Source: an uncultured Gammaproteobacteria bacterium
Lineage (GTDB): Bacteria; Pseudomonadota; Gammaproteobacteria; Nitrosococcales; Methylophagaceae
Assembly: GCA_913058195.1 (NCBI GenBank)
Contig: CAJXPP010000089.1
Location: 1 to 8,103 of the forward strand
Direction: 5' to 3'
DNA: 8,103 bases
Shown here: positions 1 through 8,079 of the stretch, one piece after another
Layout: every line of letters begins with the position of its first letter
How positions within the stretch are numbered: the stretch's first letter is position 1
Notes under the pieces: model-generated
The model's database searches: none
What the model saw: only the letters and a program-made list of their open reading frames with translations
What the model was told of the DNA's origin: nothing
Program-made: the position numbers and the translations under genes

Positions 1-1219
1 CTCCTGCTACTAAAGAATTAGACATTAGAACGGTTCTTTGACTACCAGAAATAGGGCCAATCTGACTTTTCGGTGGCTTAATTAATGTTCGTTGTACAAT
101 TTGTGGTCGACCTTTTTCATCCAGTAACGATACCAAGGCCTCACCCACGCCTAATTCAGTAATAACCTTTTCTGTATCTAGTTCCGGGTTGTCACGAAAT
201 GTTTGTGCAGCAGCTCGTACTGCCTTTTGATCTTTGGCTGTATAAGCACGTAAGGCATGTTGAATACGATTACCTAATTGCCCTAAAACACTATCGGGAA
301 TATCTGTTGGGTTTTGAGTCACAAAATAAACACCGACACCTTTAGACCGAATCAAGCGAACAACCTGCTCTACCTTGTCTAATAGAACTTGTGGCGCTCC
401 TTTAAAAATCAAATGTGCTTCATCAAAAAACAGTACTAACTTAGGCTTTTCTGGGTTACCCACTTCCGGTAACTGCTCAAATAATTCAGCCATTAGCCAC
501 AATAAAAAGGTGCTATATAACTGCGGCGAATTCATTAAACTGTTTGCCGCCAGCATATTTATAATGCCTTTACCTTCGACATCCGTTTGCATTAAATCAT
601 CTAGATTCAATACTGGCTCAGAAAACAACTCATCGCCGCCTTGATCTTCTAAAGAGATTAATCGGCGTTGAATCGCACCAACGCTCGCTGATGAAACATT
701 GCCATACAAAGTGCGGAATTCTGCTGCATTATCTGAAACAAATTTAAGCATTGCCCGTAAATCTTTAAGATCAAGCAATAACCAGCCATTATCATCTGCA
801 ACACGAAACACAAGAGATATCACGCCACTTTGCGTATCATTAAGATTAAGTAATCGTGATAATAGCAACGGCCCCATATCAGAAATAGTCGTTCTAACAG
901 GATGTCCTAACTCACCAAATACATCCCAAAATGTAGCTGGAAACCCTTCAAAATCAAAGTCATCCAAATGCATTATTTCTACACGTTCAGCTACTTTTTG
1001 ATGCGGTTTACCAGGTTGAGTAACACCTGACACATCTCCTTTGATATCAGCTAAAAATACCGGTACACCCAGTTCACTAAACCCTTCGGCTAAACCTTGC
1101 ATGGTGATGGTTTTACCTGTCCCTGTTGCTCCGGCAATTAAGCCATGACGATTTGCCATTTTGGCCAGCATATTAATCGGTGTCGAACCTGCTTGACCAA
1201 TAAAAAGTTGATGTTCCAT
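1..1219 (-). CDS. HerA-like/YjgR-family (DUF853) P-loop ATPase, 3' end missing
   Basis: Reading the minus strand from the ATG at 1217-1219 gives 406 open codons that run off the left edge without a stop. The product starts MEHQLFIGQAGS. It has a Walker A loop GATGTGKT (residues 30-37), the family block LADIKGD (56-62), a Walker B strand LVLFFDEAH (261-269, DEAH 266-269) and the very characteristic VTQNPTDIP (300-308) followed by SVLGQLGNRIQHALRA. These match the bacterial HerA-like helicase family of E. coli YjgR (about 500 aa), so roughly the last 90-100 residues are missing. Members are cytoplasmic, probably ring-forming FtsK/HerA-type ATPases whose biological role is poorly defined. Archaeal HerA works with the NurA nuclease in DNA end resection, but no NurA-like gene is visible here. 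The start is supported by an AAGGGG Shine-Dalgarno 5 nt upstream. It lies 36 nt after recD on the same strand with no terminator between, so co-transcription is likely. The family call is firm; a repair role is inference. Confidence 0.93.
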   Translation of the reverse strand, partial: MEHQLFIGQAGSTPINMLAKMANRHGLIAGATGTGKTITMQGLAEGFSELGVPVFLADIKGDVSGVTQPGKPHQKVAERVEIMHLDDFDFEGFPATFWDVFGELGHPVRTTISDMGPLLLSRLLNLNDTQSGVISLVFRVADDNGWLLLDLKDLRAMLKFVSDNAAEFRTLYGNVSSASVGAIQRRLISLEDQGGDELFSEPVLNLDDLMQTDVEGKGIINMLAANSLMNSPQLYSTFLLWLMAELFEQLPEVGNPEKPKLVLFFDEAHLIFKGAPQVLLDKVEQVVRLIRSKGVGVYFVTQNPTDIPDSVLGQLGNRIQHALRAYTAKDQKAVRAAAQTFRDNPELDTEKVITELGVGEALVSLLDEKGRPQIVQRTLIKPPKSQIGPISGSQRTVLMSNSLVAG

Positions 1220-1224
1220 GTATT

Positions 1225-1230
1225 CCCCTT
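1225..1230 (-). promoter_or_regulatory. Shine-Dalgarno of the HerA-like gene
   Basis: On the minus strand AAGGGG lies 5 nt before the ATG at 1217-1219. It is a strong match to the anti-Shine-Dalgarno and fixes this start. It sits in the 36-nt recD/herA-like gap (1220-1255). That gap shows no hairpin followed by a T-run and no convincing promoter, which favours read-through from recD. Confidence 0.8.
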
Positions 1231-1255
1231 TAATTCTTAAGCCGTCTTTAACTTC

Positions 1256-3001
1256 TTAGCTGTTTAACAACGCCCCCAATCCACTTTCGCGTTGATGCTG
1301 AGTTATCACTGTTTTACGAACAACCACATCATTTGCCAACAACATTACTTTATTTTTGGCACGTGTAATAGCGGTGTAGAGCAATTCTCGATTTAAAATA
1401 GCCGTGTCTTCTTGTGGTAATACTATGCACACTTGCTCAAATTCTGAGCCCTGACTTTTATGAATAGTAATCGCAAATGCAGTTTCATGTGCAGGCAAGC
1501 GAATTAAATCCACCCAGCGCAATGCATTATCAATTAAGAAGCAAGCACGTAACTGCCCTGTTTCATCTTTCAAAATCAAGCCTGTATCACCATTAAATAA
1601 CTGTTGTCGATAATCATTTTGGCTAATCATAATCGCCCGTCCGTGATAAAAATCTTGCTGACTTCGCCAACCCATTTTAGCCACATAATGTTGAATAGCC
1701 CAATTGACCGTCATCACCGACTGTGGCCCTTTTTTAGTTGCGCATAACACCCTATATTGCTCAAATTTATGTATACAAGTCAAGGCGTCAGCGCCAGAAT
1801 TAACAGCATCAAAATAAGCCTGATAACCTTCAATAAACTGGTCATCTTCAGATTGTTGCCATACATCATCAGCCTCCACCAATTCAGACATGACGCGTTT
1901 GCTATCACCTGATTGCACCGCATATGCCAAACGACCAATGACACTGTGTTGATCAAAGCGATAACTATGCTGAAGTTTAACCACGCTATTACTCATCGCT
2001 GTCATATCGTTTGCCAAATACTCACTTAAATCAAGCCCAGCTGATTGCTTGGCTATGGCAATAAAACCATCATTAAACATCATCGAATATTGGCATAAAT
2101 TTGCTAACACCGCCCCTGATTCAACCGAGGCTAATTGTTGGCTGTCACCAAGTAATATCAATCGTGTCGTCGGCGCTAATGCCTGTAATAATTTTGCCAT
2201 TAAGCTTATATCAACCATTGAGGCTTCATCAACAATGACCACATCAAACGGCAAAGTTCGTTGTGCGTTATATCGACCTTGTTCCTTACTTGGGCTAATG
2301 CCTAATAAACGATGCAAAGTTTTGGCTTGTATCGTGGCATCGTCTTCATCACTAATTACATGCTGCAATCGTGTGGCAGCTTTACCTGTTGGTGCTGCCA
2401 AGGCAATACGGGTCTGTTTATTTTGATGATGTAAACATTGCAATATTCGTAGTACAACCGTCGTTTTACCTGTACCAGGACCACCAGAAATCACACAAAA
2501 CTGGCGTGTTAGTGCCATCAATACTGCAACTTTTTGCCAATCAATACCTTCAACAGATTTCGGCCAGACCATCATATCTTGTTTTAAGGCTTCAATATCC
2601 ACCAGCTCAACAGATTGATTACGCTTTGAAATCGCTTTGGCTACATTCTGCTCATCATGCCAGTGACGATATAAATACAAGCTACCATCATCGCCAATAA
2701 TTAATGGACGGTAGTCATCAGCTGTGCCAACTACATTACTGTGTTTTAGCCGTGTTTTCCATGCTTCTAATTGTTCAGGTAAATAGTGACTGACACTTTG
2801 ATAAGCAGTGTCCATACGCATTAAATTCAAACACACATGACCTTGTGCTACTGCTTCAGTTAATAAGCCAGCAGTGATAGCAACCACATTGTCATCACCA
2901 TTATCGACTCGTTCGATATAGGCTGCAAACTGACAAGCTAGTTCGCTGAATCCAGCTTGTCTTAATAGTCGAGCCACATTAGGCGTTTTGACATCACTCA
3001 T
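1256..3001 (-). CDS. recD: RecBCD subunit RecD, 5'-3' DNA helicase
   Basis: This 581-residue protein is close to E. coli RecD (608 aa) and appears complete. It is the SF1B motor of exonuclease V, moving 5'-3' on the 5'-ended strand and raising speed and processivity of unwinding in the cytoplasm. Visible motifs are Walker A GGPGTGKT (173-180), motif Ia region APTGKAATRL (203-212), motif II VDEAS (257-261), motif III LGDSQQLASVESGAV (284-298), a motif IV-like block LQHSYRF (343-349), motif V ITIHKSQGSEFE (511-522) and motif VI LYTAITRAK (541-549). The first ~150 residues form the family's poorly conserved N-terminal domain that contacts RecC. The ATG overlaps the recB 3' end by 8 nt and is preceded by AGGGGG, so this start is well supported and translational coupling to recB is likely. 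No key motif is missing and no frameshift is seen. The order recB-recD and the neighbouring recC exclude a stand-alone RecD2. Confidence 0.98.
   Translation of the reverse strand: MSDVKTPNVARLLRQAGFSELACQFAAYIERVDNGDDNVVAITAGLLTEAVAQGHVCLNLMRMDTAYQSVSHYLPEQLEAWKTRLKHSNVVGTADDYRPLIIGDDGSLYLYRHWHDEQNVAKAISKRNQSVELVDIEALKQDMMVWPKSVEGIDWQKVAVLMALTRQFCVISGGPGTGKTTVVLRILQCLHHQNKQTRIALAAPTGKAATRLQHVISDEDDATIQAKTLHRLLGISPSKEQGRYNAQRTLPFDVVIVDEASMVDISLMAKLLQALAPTTRLILLGDSQQLASVESGAVLANLCQYSMMFNDGFIAIAKQSAGLDLSEYLANDMTAMSNSVVKLQHSYRFDQHSVIGRLAYAVQSGDSKRVMSELVEADDVWQQSEDDQFIEGYQAYFDAVNSGADALTCIHKFEQYRVLCATKKGPQSVMTVNWAIQHYVAKMGWRSQQDFYHGRAIMISQNDYRQQLFNGDTGLILKDETGQLRACFLIDNALRWVDLIRLPAHETAFAITIHKSQGSEFEQVCIVLPQEDTAILNRELLYTAITRAKNKVMLLANDVVVRKTVITQHQRESGLGALLNS
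2599..2606 (-). other. Exact E. coli-type Chi octamer inside recD
   Basis: The minus strand reads GCTGGTGG here, identical to the E. coli Chi site that RecC recognises. It falls in frame as the codons GAG CTG GTG GAT (E-L-V-D, residues 133-136 of RecD). Whether this organism's enzyme uses the E. coli octamer is unknown, so function is inference. Confidence 0.5.
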
Positions 3002-6000
3002 GTCTTCCCCCTAATTCAACACCCTGCAAATACTGATCAAACGCCGTTAATAATTCAGCACTAGGTCTATCAGCAAACACACCAGCTTGGCCCCACTCAG
3101 GATGCATACCGCGAATAAACAGATAATAGACACCACCCAAATGTTGCTCTGGCTCATAATCAGCCAAGCGTAACGATAAATAACGATGCAAAGCCAGACT
3201 ATAGATTAGATATTGCAGTGGATAATGATGTGAAATCATTGCCTGATCGAGTTGAGAAGAACCATAATCCACTAGTTCGGTACCTAAGAAATTTGATTTG
3301 TAATCGACCACATAATAACGGCCTTCATGCTCATAAACTAAATCGATAAAGCCTTTCATAAAGCCGCTTAAGTCATAAAACTCTAACTGTTTTATAACAT
3401 GTGACAATGCCGTTTCGTCTTCTATATAAGGTGATAAAGCCTGTTTTAATGTTCGAGCTGAAAGTTGTGCTACAGGGAAATAAAACGCCATTTCATCTAA
3501 ACGTTGCTCTGGTTTAAGATCTGCCAAACAAAATTTACTACCAGCCGCTAAGGGTGTTTTAACCACATCACATAACCACTCACATACCGTCGGCATCCAT
3601 GATTGTTCAAAACCATAATGAAGTAAACATTTATCAACTAAAGCGGCCATGCCTTCGTTATCATCAGGGTTAAAATCCCAATCTTCAAAAATACTGTGCA
3701 AACAGGTTCCCGCTTGTGCGCCACGTGGAAATTGGAAGCGATCGATTAAACGCAGTTTTGATACCACTGGTGCTGTAGCTTCAAGCTCGCTATCAACACT
3801 GTGAGCATCATAATCTGGTAATTCAGCATCATGTCCTGCCGTTAAAGCACTAAAGCTACCAATTCGCCATGGCTTCTCGATATGGCCCGTAAATTCACGG
3901 GGTTTTAATATTGGCTTGCCATTAAGGCTATCTACTAAAACTTCAAGCTCTTGCTCAACAAGCGGTGTTAATGAAATAGTTTGCTCACTAGCCTCCACCA
4001 GCTGCTGCAAATCAGCCTGCATACTGTCAGTATCAATCACACTCTGTTCTGGGTGCAGTAAACTAAACAAAGCTGAATTATTAACACTTTTGACACTGCC
4101 CCAACAAATCACACAGCGTTCTCTAGCTCGGGTTAAAGCCACATAAAGCAGGCGTAAATCTTCAGCTTTTTCTTCTTGCAACACTAACTCTTTGGCTTTC
4201 GATAAGTCAGGTTCAACCATCGCTACATAAGCAGCATTGTCATGGTCAGGATCATGAAAACGTAATATAGGATCAGTAGCCGAACGTAAATTGGCATCCC
4301 ACAAAAATGGACAGAACACCACGGGGTATTCCAAGCCTTTACTCTTATGGATAGTAATTATCTTCACCAATTGCTCATCACTTTCTAAGCGTAATTGAGC
4401 AGTTTCATCTTCTTCAGATGATTGACGATGCGAAGCTAACCAATGCAACACGGCTTCCATTGCATTCTTTTGTCGACTGCAATAATCTTGAATCAACTCA
4501 GCCAAGTGAGTCAGATTAGTTAATTGTCGCTCACCATATGGAGAAGCCAATATCCTTTGTTGCACTGCTTGCGTTACCATCAGATGACGAAACATCGACA
4601 TAAAGCCCTTGTTCAACCACAACTGATGTAGCTCATGGAAAAGGTCGATATAGCTTAGCCATGTCGGTTCATCTTGCTGCACCTCATAAAGCTGCTGTGC
4701 CGATAAATCAAATAACGGCGAAGCCAACACAGTGACAATTCGTCCTGTATTATTCGGCTCAGCTACCGCCAATAACAACCGTTCTAATAATAAGGCCTCA
4801 AGCGAAGCAAATACATTCTCACGCCCCTGTTGCACGCTGTTAATTCCTCGCACTTGCAAGCAGGCCTGAATCTCACTAGCTTGGCGATGATTACGCACTA
4901 ATACCGCAATATCACCACCTGATAAATCTCGCCAGTCTTCCTCATCCAAAACCTTAGTTTTGTCCTGTTGGGCTAAGTTTAATAAACGAGCAATTTCATC
5001 GGCGGTGTTATTAGCTGACACTCGCGTCATGTCTTTTTTACTTAAGGGCTTATCGCTAGTTGCCCATAACAACTCCAGCGGTGCAGTAGTTTCACCTTTA
5101 ATGATTAAAGCCGGTTCATTAGACCGTGCAGCATCTACCGGGACAAACGGAATTTCCTCGTAAACAAATGGCTGCTTCGTATTCTCAAATAAGCGATTCA
5201 CCGCACTAACCAAAGTCGGATGAGAACGCCAATTAGTGCTTAGGGTATGTTGATGTTCTGTGACTGCCTTAGCTTTAAGATAGGTAAAAATATCAGCACC
5301 ACGAAAGCTGTAAATTGCCTGTTTAGGGTCGCCTACATAAAACGTCGGCAAACCACTTTGATCATAAATTCGGCGAAAACTATCATATTGAACCGGATCG
5401 GTATCTTGAAATTCATCAATCAACGCCGCTTGATATTGTGCTTGCAGCTTTTCAATTAAGGCCTGCCCTTGTGGGGCATTTAGTGCTTGTCCTAAGGTCA
5501 CTAATAAATCATCAAACGATTGCACCTGTTGCTGTTCTTTTAGCTTGGGCATTGTTTCATTCAAATGGGCTAATAAATCCAAGCGTAAATTTTGTAGTTG
5601 GATGGTTCGGGCAATATCAAGTTGATTATGAGCATCCACTAATTCCTGACAGCATGACCAGAAGGCTAACTCAGGTAATTGTTGCTCCTTTTTCAAAGCA
5701 TCTTCTAAACGTGATTTGCTAAAGCGATCAAATCCCTCAAATAAACGTGCTGGTGCACATTCACTTTCTAGCATCGCAGCCAAAGTAATCAACCACTTTT
5801 CAACACTGGCAGTTCGATACTTATTACCATTCAATAACGCTTTGTTTTTTAAGGCTGCAATCACCTGCTCTTGCTCAGCAAGCCATGCTTGTTTCACCCG
5901 ATTAAAACTCTGGTTTACTGTCTGTTGAAAACGCTCAAAATCAATCTCAGCTAAGGGTATGTAATTCAAATACGGCTTACCAATCAAACTACGTACTGAT

Positions 6001-6506
6001 TGTAATAACGTTTCGGGAGTTTGTCGTTTAGCCAATAAATACGCTGTCAGTGTAGGATCAGTTTTACTAATCTTACATCGCCAAAAATCATCAGTTGCTG
6101 CTAATAATAATTCACGTTCATCACCGACTAAATCAACATCAAAGCGTAAACCACTTTCAAAAGCAAAATCAGTCAATACCCGCTGACAAAAACCATGAAT
6201 GGTATAAATCGCCGCTTGGTCAAAACTTTGAATAGCTAGGGTGAGTTTATGAAAATCACGTTTATTGGCATCTGAGTCTAATAACTCATCTCGCTTATCC
6301 ACCAGCTTCTGACGTAGCCGATCACGTAACTCCTCCGTTGCAGCACGGGTATACGTCACCACCAAAATCTGATCGACGGTTAGGTCTTGTTCCAATACAA
6401 AACGAATATAGAGTTCAGCTAAAGTATAGGTTTTACCCGTACCCGCACTGGCTTCGATTAGATTAGTCCCGACTAGCTCAACTGTCTTAGTATCGAAGTG
6501 TTTCAT
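2994..6506 (-). CDS. recB: RecBCD subunit RecB, 3'-5' helicase and nuclease
   Basis: The 1170-residue product is nearly the length of E. coli RecB (1180 aa) and looks intact. It is the SF1A (UvrD-like) 3'-5' motor of exonuclease V, and it also carries the only active nuclease of the complex and loads RecA after Chi. Helicase motifs are Walker A ASAGTGKT (19-26), motif Ia VVTYTRAATEELRDR (49-63), a TIHGFCQRVL block, motif II DEFQDTD (364-370), motif III VGDPKQAIYSFRGAD (391-405), NWRSHP, motif V TIHKSKGLEYP (718-728) and motif VI LLYVALTRAR ending at R795. The C-terminal nuclease has H937 in GTCLHSIFE, D1055 in GFIDLV, D1068 and K1070 in VVDYKSN, and Q1098/Y1102 in YPLQYLIY. These correspond to E. 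coli H956, D1067, D1080, K1082, Q1110 and Y1114, so the active site is complete. The start ATG shares its bases with the recC stop (ATGA overlap), and the stop lies inside recD. Unlike in E. coli, no ptrA protease gene separates recC and recB. Confidence 0.99.
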   Translation of the reverse strand: MKHFDTKTVELVGTNLIEASAGTGKTYTLAELYIRFVLEQDLTVDQILVVTYTRAATEELRDRLRQKLVDKRDELLDSDANKRDFHKLTLAIQSFDQAAIYTIHGFCQRVLTDFAFESGLRFDVDLVGDERELLLAATDDFWRCKISKTDPTLTAYLLAKRQTPETLLQSVRSLIGKPYLNYIPLAEIDFERFQQTVNQSFNRVKQAWLAEQEQVIAALKNKALLNGNKYRTASVEKWLITLAAMLESECAPARLFEGFDRFSKSRLEDALKKEQQLPELAFWSCCQELVDAHNQLDIARTIQLQNLRLDLLAHLNETMPKLKEQQQVQSFDDLLVTLGQALNAPQGQALIEKLQAQYQAALIDEFQDTDPVQYDSFRRIYDQSGLPTFYVGDPKQAIYSFRGADIFTYLKAKAVTEHQHTLSTNWRSHPTLVSAVNRLFENTKQPFVYEEIPFVPVDAARSNEPALIIKGETTAPLELLWATSDKPLSKKDMTRVSANNTADEIARLLNLAQQDKTKVLDEEDWRDLSGGDIAVLVRNHRQASEIQACLQVRGINSVQQGRENVFASLEALLLERLLLAVAEPNNTGRIVTVLASPLFDLSAQQLYEVQQDEPTWLSYIDLFHELHQLWLNKGFMSMFRHLMVTQAVQQRILASPYGERQLTNLTHLAELIQDYCSRQKNAMEAVLHWLASHRQSSEEDETAQLRLESDEQLVKIITIHKSKGLEYPVVFCPFLWDANLRSATDPILRFHDPDHDNAAYVAMVEPDLSKAKELVLQEEKAEDLRLLYVALTRARERCVICWGSVKSVNNSALFSLLHPEQSVIDTDSMQADLQQLVEASEQTISLTPLVEQELEVLVDSLNGKPILKPREFTGHIEKPWRIGSFSALTAGHDAELPDYDAHSVDSELEATAPVVSKLRLIDRFQFPRGAQAGTCLHSIFEDWDFNPDDNEGMAALVDKCLLHYGFEQSWMPTVCEWLCDVVKTPLAAGSKFCLADLKPEQRLDEMAFYFPVAQLSARTLKQALSPYIEDETALSHVIKQLEFYDLSGFMKGFIDLVYEHEGRYYVVDYKSNFLGTELVDYGSSQLDQAMISHHYPLQYLIYSLALHRYLSLRLADYEPEQHLGGVYYLFIRGMHPEWGQAGVFADRPSAELLTAFDQYLQGVELGGRHE
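3007..3012 (-). promoter_or_regulatory. Shine-Dalgarno of recD, inside the recB 3' end
   Basis: The minus strand has AGGGGG 5 nt before the recD ATG (2999-3001). It lies within the last codons of recB, so the same bases encode the RecB tail and direct recD initiation. This supports the overlapping start and suggests coupled translation. Confidence 0.8.
3995..4002 (-). other. Exact E. coli-type Chi octamer inside recB (3' third)
   Basis: GCTGGTGG on the minus strand, in frame as CAG CTG GTG GAG (Q-L-V-E of the RecB block QQLVEASE). It has the same orientation and reading phase as the sites at 2599 and 6299. Recognition in this host is not established. Confidence 0.5.
6299..6306 (-). other. 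Exact E. coli-type Chi octamer inside recB (5' end)
   Basis: GCTGGTGG on the minus strand, in frame as AAG CTG GTG GAT (K-L-V-D of RecB RQKLVDKRDE, shortly after motif Ia). It is the third co-oriented copy in the window. Functional use is inference. Confidence 0.5.
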
Positions 6507-8060
6507 AACTCACCCTCAACTAGGTGAGCATGGATCGGCTCATAAATTGCCAAGGCTAAGTCTTTAAACGCATCATTTAGTGGTAAATAGTTGGCATACA
6601 GTTGCTGGTGATAAACATCATCGGCTTCGGCTGAGGAATACTGCCCACCCTGCCAGGCATTTAACATTGCAGTGTCTGCTGAGGCTTTGGTTTTATTTAA
6701 TGTGGTTTTGGCAAAGGCGTAGCTGGTATTACTGAGTAGCGGTATCGGTTGGTGAATGCCTTGCCAATACAGTTCTAATAATTGGCTTAATAATGTTTGA
6801 GGATCTTTTACTGCTGCAAATTGATAGTCATTATCTTCGGTTAATAAGGTGCTATTTAAAACAATATTCTTTGGTTTAACAGCATTCAGTACCAGATGAG
6901 AAATCCATGTCGTTAATATATCGTGGCCTTTCGTTTTTGCCATTCGGTAATGAAAGATACCTTCTTGTGATACCGGTTCAATTTGACCTGTTAGTTCAAA
7001 CTCATTGAGGCTTAATTCAAATGAGATGGCGGGTAATAGCGCTTCTGGATACTGCGGTAATAATATATCGGCAAAGCTATCAACTTTTTCAGATTCAGCT
7101 TCAAATAGTTGTTCGCCCATCATGCCTTGAGGTAATACCCCACTGGCTTTAACCAAGTCGAGCATATTAGTTTGAAGATCATCATTAAGCCGTGTATTTA
7201 ATAATTGCTGGCGTAGTTGCCAAGCTTGTAGGCCATCTAGTTCAAACGGTTCTCGGATATCGAGTTGTTGTTCAGTTACTTCCAACCGCATACCGAGTCG
7301 TTCGCGTAATAAATAGCGAGCTGGATGACGATAGAATTGTACTAATTGATTTAAAGTCACTTGTCGCCAACTATCATCAGCTTCTGGCAAAGTATTATCA
7401 AACCATGCCATCGATTCAGTTTTATCAACACTAGGACATTGAGCTTGAGCGAAACTAAACAGCTTATTATTACTCGCATCAAAATAGCGCTGACTAAAGG
7501 CTTGTAATGGGTGCTGAGTTAAACACTGTGGCCAGATGTCTTCACCCTGTTCATCACAGTATGATTGATTAAGCACATCTCTCAAGTCACTGACTAATAC
7601 TGATGGTGGAATAGCGGCGTTATCGCGAATGCTGGCACCCACATAGCTAATATAAAGATGTTGCTGACATGACATTAGCCCTTCTAAAAACAGATAGCGA
7701 TCATCATCGCGACGTGAACGGTCGCCTAATCTAAAATCATGTGATAGCAGGTCAAAACCTTGTGTTGGTTGGCGTCGCGGATAACTTTCGTCATTCATAC
7801 CGATTAAGGCAACTACTTTAAACGGAATACTTCGCATTGGTACCATGCCACAGAAGGTAACGCCATGGCCCATAAACCGGCTGATAGTTTGGCTAGTGTC
7901 TAAGTGATCATTAACCCAATCTTTGACTAGCGCTAAAGACAGTTTCTGTTCAAACTCGGCTAGTTCGGTTGATTCAACTAATTTACCTAGGGTTTGGCGT
8001 ACTATATTTAACTCGGTGTCGTCATTACTGTCATGTGATGGCAAGAACAGAATATCGAGC
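6503..8060 (-). CDS. recC: RecBCD subunit RecC, C-terminal part (5' end missing)
   Basis: The genuine part is 518 codons (first whole codon CTC at 8057-8059) ending in a TGA at 6503-6505. E. coli RecC has 1122 residues, so roughly the N-terminal half is missing. RecC is the non-catalytic scaffold of exonuclease V: it holds RecB and RecD, splits the duplex with its pin and scans the 3' strand for Chi. Counting from the first genuine residue, hallmark blocks are MVPMRSIPFKVV (72-83), GMNDESYPRR (87-96), GDRSRRDDDRYLFLE (112-126), LYISYVGASIRDN (135-147) and PPSVLVSDL (151-159). A nuclease-like fold begins near LNQLVQFYRHPARYLLRERL. The C-terminal domain resembles the RecB nuclease but is catalytically dead in known RecC. 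The open frame continues mechanically to an ATG at 8075-8077, giving the N-terminus MCIRDR, but those bases are sequencing adapter and not gene. The stop overlaps the recB start by 4 nt, and no ptrA gene intervenes. Confidence 0.97.
6513..6517 (-). promoter_or_regulatory. Shine-Dalgarno of recB, inside the recC 3' end
   Basis: The minus strand has GAGGG 6 nt before the recB ATG (6504-6506), within the last recC codons. Together with the ATGA stop/start overlap it suggests that ribosomes finishing recC re-initiate on recB. Confidence 0.7.
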
Positions 8061-8079
8061 CTGTCTCTTATACACATCT
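8061..8079 (-). other. Tn5 mosaic end (19 bp) within the adapter
   Basis: CTGTCTCTTATACACATCT on the plus strand is the exact reverse complement of the hyperactive-Tn5 19-bp mosaic end used in tagmentation. No transposase gene or other Tn5/IS50 sequence accompanies it, and the bases beyond it are synthetic adapter, so it is not a natural insertion element. Confidence 0.98.

Noticed and set aside
1..20. Adapter contamination at the left end as well
   Set aside because: The first bases continue the HerA-like reading frame (S-N-S-L-V-A-G) and show no mosaic-end or adapter similarity.
702..720. AAGTGCGGA, near the Haemophilus uptake signal AAGTGCGGT
   Set aside because: The last base differs, the core occurs only here as far as I saw, and it lies in conserved coding sequence.
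1220..1255. Possible terminator or promoter between recD and the HerA-like gene
   Set aside because: No stable hairpin followed by a T-run on the minus strand and no convincing -35/-10 pair in 36 nt. The sequence is better explained as a short leader with a Shine-Dalgarno.
5438..5722. Plus-strand open frame of 94 codons opposite recB, and similar plus-strand frames opposite recD, recC and the HerA-like gene
   Set aside because: All lie wholly antisense to strongly conserved, motif-bearing genes. Their translations show no recognisable domain, so they are shadows.
7602..7609. GATGGTGG on the plus strand, matching the degenerate Haemophilus-type Chi GNTGGTGG
   Set aside because: A single copy of a degenerate motif, on the strand opposite to the three exact octamers, within recC coding sequence. 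It is not distinguishable from chance.
8061..8079. Possible natural Tn5/IS50 end
   Set aside because: The sequence is the engineered mosaic end and continues directly into the Nextera tail and index, with no transposase or target duplication.
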